A stretch of DNA of 12,557 nucleotides from CAYRFF01 sp964436125 (GCA_964436125.1 CAYTBT010000057.1:1-12557); one strand, 5' to 3'. Positions 1-6,546 are shown, counted from the first letter of the stretch. The notes: generated from the sequence alone by a model not told the origin. Program-made: numbers and translations.

Positions 1-349
1 ATGCTCTTCTTAACGGCAAAAATCTGGCTGAAAATCCTAAAGCCTTATAAACTCGGTTGTAAATATGTTTTATGGTTTTTTCCGTACTTTTTTCCATTGA
101 CCAAAAAAGTCTAGAAAGCTTCAAAGGCGATTTTCATCCGCCTGCGGCGGAATGAAACCGCTGCTTCATCGAAGAGTTGCTCGTCTCCGCTCTAAATGCA
201 CTGTGGTTTATCGTGGTCCCTTAAAGAATTCGTTTCTCTGAACTTTTCGACGAACAGCTATCGCTGGTGAAGCTTCCAATGACGCATACTCTTGAGATTA
301 CGGGTTAATATCATCGGCTAGTTGTTCCATTTAATCGCTTTCCGGTATC
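1..349. other. Non-coding left flank with dispersed-repeat-like hairpins
   Basis: I see no convincing gene here in any frame. Two inverted repeats stand out: a T6/A6 stem (86-93 with 103-110, loop 94-102), and an 11-bp stem around 132-157 described separately. The text around 84-125 resembles dispersed intergenic sequence I vaguely associate with Bacteroidota/Balneolota genomes, but I cannot name a family. A repeat tract begins at about 350. Confidence 0.5.
132..157. repeat. 11-bp hairpin with CCGCC-TGC-GGCGG head
   Basis: TTTCAT (132-137) pairs with ATGAAA (152-157), and CCGCC (138-142) pairs with GGCGG (146-150) around a TGC loop. A single A bulges at 151. No T-run follows on either strand, so it does not look like an intrinsic terminator. 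The 5-3-5 head matches the design of the triloop hairpins in the repeat tracts further right. Confidence 0.6.
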
Positions 350-523
350 TTTTTCAATGATAGTTCAATCCTGCTAATGGCTAATAGCTAACTGCCAATA
401 GCTAACTTACCACTAGCGACTCCCGACTGCAGCGCAGCTGCATACGACTGCGACAAAGTCGCTCCAGTCACGAGTTACGAATCACGAAATCGGCGAAGCC
501 GGCACGAGTCACGAGTCACCAGT
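350..523. repeat. Composite intergenic repeat tract A (3' side of the antitoxin gene)
   Basis: Modules from left to right: a TTTTCAATGATAG word shared with 2930-2940; GCTAATGGCTAATAGCTAA-type words (374-405); a 69-bp block (412-480) that recurs at 2973-3041 with one mismatch; and heptamers CACGAGT, TACGAAT, CACGAAA (469-489). Then come a CGGC-GAA-GCCG triloop hairpin (491-501) and heptamers CACGAGT, CACGAGT, CACCAGT (503-523). The final T of the last heptamer is the first base of the antitoxin stop codon (minus strand TAA at 523-525). Confidence 0.85.
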
Positions 524-747
524 TATGCCGCATAATTCAGTACTTCTATCTCAGCTTTATTTTTCATTGCATTTTCGGCGATTGTCATTAAATTGGTAGT
601 TACTGTTTCATCAAGGATATATTCTCCGCAATTCTCACATACAGATGCGGGAACTCCTTTTACTACAATAATACTTTTCTCACGTTCTAGAGTGACTGTT
701 ACTTTACCGTCTTTATATTCTCCTGTTTTACAGATTGTACATTTCAT
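523..747 (-). CDS. YgiT/MqsA-type zinc-finger protein, probable antitoxin
   Basis: This 74-residue protein has a CxxC pair at Cys3/Cys6 and a second at Cys37/Cys40, the treble-clef zinc-binding layout of YgiT-type (MqsA N-terminal) proteins. A basic, beta-rich stretch lies between the pairs. There is no room for the C-terminal HTH of full-length MqsA, so direct DNA binding by this chain is doubtful. It starts 4 bases after the stop of the DUF4258 gene, the toxin-first order of mqsRA-like modules, so it is probably co-transcribed and coupled to it. The stop codon is formed at the edge of a heptamer repeat, so the last codons may have been changed by repeat insertion. The family call is firm; the antitoxin role is inferred from pairing. 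Confidence 0.8.
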   Translation of the reverse strand: MKCTICKTGEYKDGKVTVTLEREKSIIVVKGVPASVCENCGEYILDETVTTNLMTIAENAMKNKAEIEVLNYAA

Positions 748-751
748 GGCA

Positions 752-1039
752 TTAACTATTTATTCTCTTATTAAAGTCACCATTCCATTTATTTGCATCC
801 GGGACATAAGTAGTTATTACAATACATGTGAAATCCTTTTTATCTACCGCAACTACCACATGAATCGGCTCAGATTTATAAAAACCTAACATCAATATAC
901 TTGAATAAGGTTTATCCTCCGGATAATTTTCAATGAGTTTCCCTTCCTGTATTACTTTCTTCACCATTTCAACAGTAATGCTCCTTGCAAACATCTGTTG
1001 TACTGCATGTCTGGTAAATTTGTAATTCTTACAATCCAT
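752..1039 (-). CDS. DUF4258 domain protein, probable toxin of a TA pair
   Basis: This 95-residue protein spans a full DUF4258 domain. Residues 9-21 carry the TRHAVQQM..R.I signature with the conserved His11, 39-47 carry YPEDKPYSS, and 76-85 carry TTYVPD...W. DUF4258 proteins are small, often lie next to YgiT-type zinc-finger or HTH proteins, and are generally treated as RelE/MqsR-like RNase toxins; the activity here is inferred. The start ATG has no clear Shine-Dalgarno sequence; a GGAG about 13-16 bases upstream seems too far to decide it. It forms a two-gene unit with the zinc-finger gene 4 bases downstream. The pair has repeat tracts on both sides (350-523 and 1127-1272), which suggests acquisition as a cassette. 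Confidence 0.75.
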   Translation of the reverse strand: MDCKNYKFTRHAVQQMFARSITVEMVKKVIQEGKLIENYPEDKPYSSILMLGFYKSEPIHVVVAVDKKDFTCIVITTYVPDANKWNGDFNKRINS

Positions 1040-1074
1040 TATATTGCTTAGTCGCTCCGCCTTTCGGCAGAATA

Positions 1075-1103
1075 GGGGCTAGGATTTTGGGGTTAGGGGT
1101 TGG
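1075..1103 (+). other. G-run cluster (possible G-quadruplex) upstream of the TA pair
   Basis: GGGG runs at 1075-1078, 1089-1092 and 1096-1099, with GG at 1082-1083 and 1102-1103, lie on the plus strand 36-64 bases upstream of the toxin start. The spacing includes GGGGTTA/GGGGTTG, again a 7-base step. A two-tier quadruplex is possible. It could also simply be a degenerate part of the repeat tract. Confidence 0.3.
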
Positions 1104-1126
1104 TGCATTCATCGCTCATAGCCCGT

Positions 1127-1272
1127 CACCCGTTACCGATTACCCGTTACCCATATTGGAGCGTCAGTGACCCACAATCTCTCTCCTCTTGCACAATTCA
1201 ACCAGTCACGAGTTACGAATCACGAGATCGGCGAAGCCGGCACAATTCGCATGAGGAGCACTGATTACCAGT
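1127..1272. repeat. Composite intergenic repeat tract B (5' side of the TA pair)
   Basis: Four heptamers of a C-rich variant (CACCCGT, TACCGAT, TACCCGT, TACCCAT; 1127-1154) come first. A leader block GGAGCGT...GACCCAC (about 1151-1175) then recurs near 11253-11277. Next come CACGAGT, TACGAAT, CACGAGA (1207-1227), a CGGC-GAA-GCCG hairpin (1229-1239), and degenerate units to TACCAGT (1266-1272). It lies between the ATPase 3' end and the TA pair. A plus-strand reading frame across it (1167-1397) is a repeat artefact. Confidence 0.8.
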
Positions 1273-1302
1273 TACCGAATTGCCCAATCCGCACCATCTA
1301 CC

Positions 1303-1368
1303 TCCCTTCACCCGGTGAAATGCATCTTCGATTCGATCACGGAGTGATTACTTCACTGGGTGAAGGGG
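1303..1368. repeat. 17-bp inverted repeat with an inner hairpin
   Basis: The left arm 1303-1319 (TCCCTTCACCCGGTGAA) pairs with the right arm 1352-1368 (TTCACTGGGTGAAGGGG) over 17 bp, two of them G-T wobbles. Inside, GATCAC (1335-1340) opposes GTGATT (1344-1349). Such a nested structure could fold in RNA or be the remnant of a small mobile repeat. A GC-rich tail (GGCCGGGGGCG) follows on the right. Confidence 0.6.
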
Positions 1369-1411
1369 CCGGGGGCGTGCGTAAGCTTTTTCATTAATTT
1401 CTCTTCACAGC

Positions 1412-1474
1412 CAATGGCTAATGGCTAAAAGCTAATGGCTGACTTACGACTCACGACTAGCGACTTACGACTAT
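1412..1474. repeat. Repeat tract C abutting the ATPase stop codon
   Basis: GCTAATGGCT-type words (1417-1440) are followed by four in-phase heptamers TTACGAC, TCACGAC, TAGCGAC, TTACGAC (1444-1471). The ATPase stop codon (minus strand TAG, 1475-1477) begins three bases later. The module order (GCTAATGGCT words, then heptamers, then a gene's stop) is the same as in tract A. Confidence 0.8.
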
Positions 1475-2671
1475 CTAATACATCAAGCCAAATAACCACA
1501 AGGGTGTCTTCCCGCTTGTCCCGTACACAATATCATCTGCTGCGATAAAGGCATTTTTCTCTCCTGAAAGCTGTTTCCGCCCCTTGTTTTTTCCACCTAC
1601 TTCAAATAGGTATTTATTGTCCACGCGGAAATCTCCTGTCTCCGGATAGGTGACAGTATGTCCCGCATTGCGCATTTGCGTAAGCATAAATGTCTCTCTC
1701 AGATTGCCGATATCGGCTCGCCCCTCCGACAGTGCATAGATGAGGCTCGTGTTATGGAGATACACCTTTTCCGGCTTGTTCAAGAGACTTGTACCGTGTA
1801 CCGCGGCACGCAGATTGCTTATGAGTTGTGCTTGCTCAAGGAGGTCCAGCATACCGAGCAGTCTCGTTCTCGATGTTTTTACCTGCCTGGCGAGCTTGGC
1901 GATATTGGGCGTAAACGGTACGATAGTCGATATGACGTAGAGCAGTGTTTTTAATTTGCCACGTGTTGCACTTGTTATGTCTCTTCCTTCCGGCAAATCG
2001 TAGTCGATGATAACCTTGATTAATTCGTTGACGCGGTATAAGAATTCCTCCTTACCCTCTATAAAGAAGGGATAGGCGCCCATTTTTAAGTAGTCCCGGT
2101 AGTGTTTTAAGGGCGAAGGGATTCTTTCTCTGATTTCATCGATGATTTTATTGCCTTTCGACAAAAGGCTTTCCAATTCAAACACCGGCAGTTCTTCTCC
2201 GGTCTCCAATGCGATAAATTCTCTCAGTGAAAGCTCGGGAAGTTTATACCGCAACAGGCGACGACTTAAGTCTGCACGGGATTCCTGTAAGGCCAATATC
2301 GATGATCCCGATACCACGAGCTTCAAGTCCGGGAAAAAATCATAAATATTCTTGAGTTCTTGTTGCCAGTTATCGTATTTGTGTATCTCATCGGCATAGA
2401 GATAGCGTCCACCGCGTTTATAAAAAGTGTCCGCAAGCTCGTAAAAGCTATGTTTCCTGAAATACAAGTCATCCAGACTGATGTACAGACTTTCATCCGG
2501 TGGTAATTCCTTGCGGATATGTTGTAGCATCAAGGTGGATTTACCTGTACCGCGTGCTCCCTCGATGCATATTGCTCGGGCGTCCCAGTTGATCCGCGAT
2601 GCAAGCCCCCTGATAAATGTCATTGGCACTCTGGCCAGCAGCTCTCTATATTTATCAATTAGTTCATCCAT
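1475..2671 (-). CDS. AAA-type ATPase with DUF4143-like C-terminus
   Basis: This 398-residue protein belongs to the widespread ATP-binding family that joins an AAA P-loop domain to a DUF4143 nuclease-like tail. Walker A is GARGTGKST at 38-46 (Lys44). Walker B is LYADEIHKY around 91-99 (Asp94, Glu95). A sensor-like VVSGSS lies at 119-124, and an Arg-rich RADLSRRLLR at 132-141 is a likely arginine-finger region. A winged-helix-like segment (about 235-300) precedes the C-terminal domain. There Asp347, Glu357 and Lys361 in FEVGGKNK resemble a PD-(D/E)xK-type core with an altered ExxxK spacing. The cellular role of the family is unsettled. The gene stands alone, 803 bases from the TA pair and 504 from the PLP gene, with repeats on both sides. 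The start has no Shine-Dalgarno sequence. Confidence 0.85.
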   Translation of the reverse strand: MDELIDKYRELLARVPMTFIRGLASRINWDARAICIEGARGTGKSTLMLQHIRKELPPDESLYISLDDLYFRKHSFYELADTFYKRGGRYLYADEIHKYDNWQQELKNIYDFFPDLKLVVSGSSILALQESRADLSRRLLRYKLPELSLREFIALETGEELPVFELESLLSKGNKIIDEIRERIPSPLKHYRDYLKMGAYPFFIEGKEEFLYRVNELIKVIIDYDLPEGRDITSATRGKLKTLLYVISTIVPFTPNIAKLARQVKTSRTRLLGMLDLLEQAQLISNLRAAVHGTSLLNKPEKVYLHNTSLIYALSEGRADIGNLRETFMLTQMRNAGHTVTYPETGDFRVDNKYLFEVGGKNKGRKQLSGEKNAFIAADDIVYGTSGKTPLWLFGLMY

Positions 2672-2731
2672 CGTATCGTCTATGGTACAGCAATTTTATA
2701 ACTATGTATCGTAAACGGAACGGTATATAAT

Positions 2732-2929
2732 TTAATTTGTTTCTTTGAGGGAACGGATAATCTTGTAACTTTCTTCTTTATATACCATCTCTACTTCACT
2801 CATTCAATTCGCATAAAATTCGATCTTAATTCGCTGATAATTTGCATTAAGCGAAGCTTTCGCAAGTTCTTGGTGGTAGGGTATAATATTTATCGATGCT
2901 TGTTCTTTCTTTCCGCTTGTTGAAATCAT
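2732..2929 (-). pseudogene. Possible remnant: GxxExxY-like start after a 41-codon reading frame
   Basis: Two short frames lie end to end in phase. One (2804-2929) starts MISTSGKKEQ and ends RIKIEFYAN-stop. The next (2732-2803) begins MSEVEMVYKEESYKII and stops 7 codons later. The second start resembles the N-terminus of GxxExxY-family proteins (typically about 120-130 residues, with an E/NESYKIIG start), but the body of that family is absent. I read this as a truncated accessory gene sitting between the ATPase and repeat tract D. Two unrelated short genes, or chance frames, are possible alternatives. Confidence 0.3.
2851..2863. repeat. Triloop mini-hairpin GCGAA-GCT-TTCGC
   Basis: A perfect 5-bp stem with a 3-base loop, inside the putative gene remnant. 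It has the same geometry as the small hairpins in the repeat tracts but an unrelated sequence. Confidence 0.5.
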
Positions 2930-3195
2930 TTTCAATGATATCAACTCCAGCTAATGGCTGACCTGACTTACGACTAGCGACTCCCGACTGCAGCGCAGCT
3001 GCATACAACTGCGACAAAGTCGCTCCAGTCACGAGTTACGAGCGTTGTGCTGAGCATAGTCGAAGCATTACGAGTCACGAGATTTCCTTACGACAAGCAA
3101 CTCCTCGACTTTACGACTTCACGACTTTACGACTTCACAAAAAGTCCATCCCTTTCAGTGATAAAACTACCACAGCTAACTGCTAATAGCTAATT
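2920..3195. repeat. Composite intergenic repeat tract D (3' end of the PLP gene)
   Basis: From the left: a hairpin (TTGA-A-ATCATT, loop TTC, AATGAT-A-TCAA; 2920-2944); a GCTAATGGCT word; heptamers TTACGAC, TAGCGAC, TCCCGAC (2968-2988); and the second copy of the 69-bp block (2973-3041), which holds GCAGC-GCA-GCTGC and GCGAC-AAA-GTCGC hairpins. Then follow CACGAGT and TACGAGC (3030-3043), a TGCTGAGCATAGTCGAAGCA insert (3048-3067), and heptamers at 3068-3081. An 8-bp version of the unit (TTACGACT/TCACGACT, 3111-3138) and a GCTAATAGCTAATT word (3182-3195) complete it. That last word lies inside the 3' end of the PLP gene. Confidence 0.85.
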
Positions 3196-5248
3196 GAATC
3201 TTCCTAATAATAATATCCACCTGGATCATTTCTTCCTCAATGGCTCTGAAGAAGATGCTGGAGTCGCGGTTTTTCCAGCTTTCCGATACGACGCGTGCTC
3301 CGAGGTTTATGCGGACGACTGCGCTGGGGCTACCATCCTTATAGCTTGTGGCAACCGGCTGTCCAATATGGCAACATTGTGCAGCGAGTCGCTTGATATC
3401 GTCGGATTCATTTTCGTATTTCTTGCTCAGATCGCGATTCAGGTTGCGGTATAGCTCGTCCAGTTCTTCCTTGTTTAAGACCTTGCCATTGCGCTTGACA
3501 AAGAAGGGGAATATTGTCTTCCGGTCCTTCATGCTCATGGGGTCGATTTCATTTCCCGTGGGCGCTTTCCGACCGGACAATGGCTCGAGGAAGTCCGCTT
3601 CGGCGATGGACTTGCTCACGTGGTCGCAGAAGAGTTCTATGCCGAGATATCGGAGGGATAATGGGGTCTTGTAATATCGTTCGATTTCTACTGTGGAGGC
3701 ATACCAGCGCATTACATGTCCGAGGTTTATCCCGCTCTCGAGTCCTGCTGCCAGGGGCCATTCCGGCAATGCTTCCTTGTAGAAATATGCTTTTATGCCT
3801 TCCGGCAAATGTCGTTCTACCTTGCTCCATTTCTCTGCCAATTTTCCGGGGATGAGCAATGCGCCGTTGAATGGTGGTCCGGTGAAGAACTTGGAGCCGG
3901 TGATGGTCATGAGGAAGCCTTGCTCGAGGTAATTGTTTATGTCCTCGGGATCCATGCGCAATTGCGAGTTGTCGATCAAGGCCAATACGGATTCTCCATA
4001 TTTTTCTTTGATTTTCATCAAATATTCATCGCTGGGAGAGGAATAACCAAGCTTGGATTGATTAATTGCATGAAGTACGGCTTGTTTTCCGGCTTTCAGT
4101 GCTTTCTCAATGGTTTCAATGACTTCCTCATCGACTTCACTGATGCTTCTCAAGTGCCCTTGTTCATCTCTCAGTGGAATTCCGACTACTTCGGCATTAC
4201 GGAATCCTTGGACTTCTTCTCCTTTATTGACTTCTATGCCTTGTGCTGTTGTATCGGAGAAGTGACAGCCATTTAATGCAAGTGGTACGCCGCTTCCGGT
4301 CTCATTGGAGGCGACGAGGATATGGACAATTTCTTTTTCATAGATTGCCTGGCTTAAAGCCGCTACGAGGAGCGACACATCTGTTCCGGATGGTGTAAGA
4401 ATAACTTCCGTATTTCCGGGTATAGAAAGTTGATTTCGCAGGCTCGATACGATTTCATCTTCAAAGTGAGCGGCCATTTGCGGAAGCTTATGTTTAAAAC
4501 TTTCTCTGATAAGCTCCTTCCGCTTGAACTGCGTCCTGCTGTAAGCGGTATTGGAGATCGAGGAAGCAGTCGATGAGGCAAATGAAAATGCCTCGGGGCG
4601 TGGGAATGGACGGCAACCGTACTTATTCAAGAGCGTCTCGGGATCGACCTTAAGGCGCTGATCGCCACCGGACATCATGAGATATTCGATAGGGTAGGCA
4701 AGGTAGTTCACTATCTTCAGAAATGGCTTGTGGATAGCCTTCTGAGGTGTGGCAATACCGTGAAAAGTCCGTAATTTATCGTAGTTGATCTTCTCCACTG
4801 CGTCCTGAAAAGGAGCGTCACCTGCAAAGAGCATAATATTCTCTGCGAGTTCCGGTGGGATATAATCGATGCAGTCCTTGTCAATGCCGGGAATAAGTCC
4901 AAAAAATTTGGCTGCTACGCGACATGCTGCCATATCACAGATACGCGGATCAATTGCATTTCTGGGCTGGCTTTTATACCAGATCTGCCATTCGAGTGCA
5001 TAGCGTAGGCACAGGAGCGCGGCCACGGGATGTGAGAGATACCAGGCGCCTATACTCACAGTTTTTCCGGGCTCGATATTTACCGCTTTTTCGCCTGTAG
5101 GGTCAATACGGATAAAGATGTCATCTACCTTGGGCAATGTACTTGAGCGCGATAGGATACGCACAAGCTGCGTTCTGGCTGATGTGTGCTGATTGTCCTT
5201 CTCATGGAGGATAAATTCAGCAAGCATGGTGTATTGTGGGTCTTGCAT
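3176..5248 (-). CDS. Large uncharacterised PLP-dependent enzyme (fold type I)
   Basis: This 690-residue protein contains what looks like an aspartate-aminotransferase-fold PLP domain at about 230-580. TPSGTD (285-290) fits a phosphate-binding turn, and TGSG (317-320) follows. ALIDNSQ (423-429) gives Asp426 for the pyridine nitrogen and Gln429 for the ring, and TGSKFFTGPPF (450-460) supplies the likely Schiff-base Lys453. Residues 1-220 carry no motif I recognise; 580-690 resembles a small C-terminal domain. I cannot give a substrate. Relatives of this type are usually annotated only as PLP-dependent transferases, and the unit is longer than a normal 400-450 residue aminotransferase. The last residues (LAISS) are encoded by a GCTAATAGCTAA-type intergenic repeat, so the original C-terminus may differ. 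The gene is isolated, with 315 bases of spacer upstream. Met8 is a possible later start. Confidence 0.7.
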   Translation of the reverse strand: MQDPQYTMLAEFILHEKDNQHTSARTQLVRILSRSSTLPKVDDIFIRIDPTGEKAVNIEPGKTVSIGAWYLSHPVAALLCLRYALEWQIWYKSQPRNAIDPRICDMAACRVAAKFFGLIPGIDKDCIDYIPPELAENIMLFAGDAPFQDAVEKINYDKLRTFHGIATPQKAIHKPFLKIVNYLAYPIEYLMMSGGDQRLKVDPETLLNKYGCRPFPRPEAFSFASSTASSISNTAYSRTQFKRKELIRESFKHKLPQMAAHFEDEIVSSLRNQLSIPGNTEVILTPSGTDVSLLVAALSQAIYEKEIVHILVASNETGSGVPLALNGCHFSDTTAQGIEVNKGEEVQGFRNAEVVGIPLRDEQGHLRSISEVDEEVIETIEKALKAGKQAVLHAINQSKLGYSSPSDEYLMKIKEKYGESVLALIDNSQLRMDPEDINNYLEQGFLMTITGSKFFTGPPFNGALLIPGKLAEKWSKVERHLPEGIKAYFYKEALPEWPLAAGLESGINLGHVMRWYASTVEIERYYKTPLSLRYLGIELFCDHVSKSIAEADFLEPLSGRKAPTGNEIDPMSMKDRKTIFPFFVKRNGKVLNKEELDELYRNLNRDLSKKYENESDDIKRLAAQCCHIGQPVATSYKDGSPSAVVRINLGARVVSESWKNRDSSIFFRAIEEEMIQVDIIIRKIQLAISS

Positions 5249-5426
5249 GGGATTAAAAGTAGTTAATTTTCTTTATAGTGCAGAATTCAAATACGAAGCT
5301 TATTGCCCCAAACATGTAGCAGAAATACAAAAGACAATTTCAAAAGCTAAAGGAAGCACGCGCTCAAAGTTGAATTTGGCTCGGAATCGTAGTGGAACGA
5401 GGTTGAGAAGCTATTTAAGCAAATAG
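5247..5426 (+). other. Short plus-strand frame, possible decayed gene
   Basis: A 59-codon frame begins at an ATG that overlaps the divergent PLP-gene start. It reads NFLYSAEFKYE and later SKAKGSTRSK. The FLYSAEF start and KG-T segment faintly recall GIY-YIG endonuclease-domain proteins, but the catalytic GIY/YIG pattern is absent and the tail does not match, so it may be a decayed copy or chance. Its stop codon lies in a perfect 6-bp inverted repeat (CTATTT 5411-5416, AAATAG 5421-5426) followed by T-rich DNA, a weak terminator-like arrangement. Confidence 0.2.
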
Positions 5427-5563
5427 TTATTTTCAAAGCTATTCAACTAATCTTCATTCAAATGAATAGAGCATTATAGTATTTTTTAAATAATTACAAT
5501 CCGCTTATAATCTTTATCGCCTCAAACCTAATAAGTATGTTTATATTATCATCATAAAAAACA
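5427..5563. other. AT-rich spacer downstream of the glycan cluster
   Basis: With the short frame before it, this makes the 315-base gap between the PLP gene and the pyruvyl transferase gene. It is very AT-rich and holds a small inverted repeat (ATTCA-AA-TGAAT, about 5457-5468) but no heptamer repeat. I see no convincing gene or strong terminator. It marks where base composition changes from the PLP gene to the AT-rich glycan genes. Confidence 0.4.
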
Positions 5564-6475
5564 TTATAACTTTAAATCGAAAGGAAAAACACTCAATAAG
5601 CCCTTTTGGATCTCTGAAATACGTGAAATAGAAGGTAAAAGATACTCCTTATATCGATCAACAATATAATTATATAAATTCATTGTGTCATATTCTCTCA
5701 CCTTATCTAAATTCAACGGATTATATGTTTTCATCCCAATTGATGAAAAATAATCTGAAAATTTTATATTATCTCCAGCCAATGATTTAGTTGTATTTAT
5801 AGCCCAAATTGATTTAATTCGATAAATATGTGAAACTATTAAGCCATGTAAAGAAGTTGATATAGTAAGATCGCAACTATTTATTTGTTCTATAACATTT
5901 TCAACACTATCAAGTAAATTTATAATTACAACATTCTCATCTCCCGTTATATGAAATGTATCATAATGTGCATAATGTGGAATTATACCTATCTTATATT
6001 TTTTTACTTGTTGAGCTTTATAAACGAGGGGTAACAAAATTGCAGGGTCTCCAATAATAGAGGGAGGTTTAATATCCTGCGCTTTTAATTCGTCAACAGT
6101 TTTGTACCCTCTTACCGCAAGGTATTTAGCATTCGGGAGTTTTTCTCCTGACGCTATTGTTCCACTTCCCCAAACTATAACATTATCTACTCTACACCCT
6201 TGAAGTATACTACCTACAGCCATAAAAACTCTTGGTGTAGGACCAATGACATAAAAAAAATACTTAATATACTCTAAAATAGTTATCTTTCTTTTTAAAA
6301 AAGCTTTTGATAACAAGAAGAAGGAGTTTAACTTTGAATCATCGAAAAGTGAGATATTAAAATATTCAAATTCCTTATTCGTCAACCTGTCCAATAGATA
6401 AGGAGTTAACTCATCACCAAAATTTCCGTTCCCAAATCTGTGTTTATGCCAATATGCAAAATTAGTTTCGCCCAT
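5564..6475 (-). CDS. Polysaccharide pyruvyl transferase family protein
   Basis: This 303-residue protein matches the PF04230 family, which includes CsaB and WcaK-type enzymes that move pyruvate from phosphoenolpyruvate to sugar hydroxyls as ketals. Motifs in order: NFGDEL (18-23), GSIL (88-91), VWGSG (101-105), AVRG (120-123), GDPAILLP (142-149), IGIIPHY (162-168) and the characteristic STSLHGLIVSH (206-216). Length is normal to slightly short. No signal peptide is seen, so it should act in the cytoplasm on a lipid-linked glycan before export. It is the last gene of the glycan cluster, 71 bases after the sulfotransferase-like gene. Some members transfer other groups, so pyruvylation itself is inference. 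The gene is strongly AT-rich. Confidence 0.85.
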   Translation of the reverse strand: MGETNFAYWHKHRFGNGNFGDELTPYLLDRLTNKEFEYFNISLFDDSKLNSFFLLSKAFLKRKITILEYIKYFFYVIGPTPRVFMAVGSILQGCRVDNVIVWGSGTIASGEKLPNAKYLAVRGYKTVDELKAQDIKPPSIIGDPAILLPLVYKAQQVKKYKIGIIPHYAHYDTFHITGDENVVIINLLDSVENVIEQINSCDLTISTSLHGLIVSHIYRIKSIWAINTTKSLAGDNIKFSDYFSSIGMKTYNPLNLDKVREYDTMNLYNYIVDRYKEYLLPSISRISEIQKGLLSVFPFDLKL

Positions 6476-6546
6476 TCAAGTTATTTTAATTGTTATGCTC
6501 TATCTATTCAAAATAAGTAAAACTATATACATATACAATTAGAAAG

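Noticed and set aside
132..157. Intrinsic terminator
   Set aside because: The stem is strong but neither strand has a following T-run, and no gene ends next to it.
1167..1397. Plus-strand 76-codon frame across tract B and the inverted repeat
   Set aside because: The peptide (SRVTNHEIGEAG...) is a translation of the heptamer and hairpin repeats, with no domain. Such frames arise because the 7-bp unit lacks stops in some phases.
2847..3032. Minus-strand 61-codon frame through tract D
   Set aside because: Its first half is repeat translation; the rest is a different phase of the remnant region and shows no domain.
350..3195. Insertion sequence or composite transposon bounded by the 69-bp copies
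   Set aside because: No transposase, no terminal inverted repeats and no target-site duplication were seen; the 69-bp blocks are parts of larger repeat tracts.
3716..4276. 186-codon plus-strand frame
   Set aside because: It is a shadow of the PLP gene on the opposite strand; the PLP frame has coherent motifs and this one has none.
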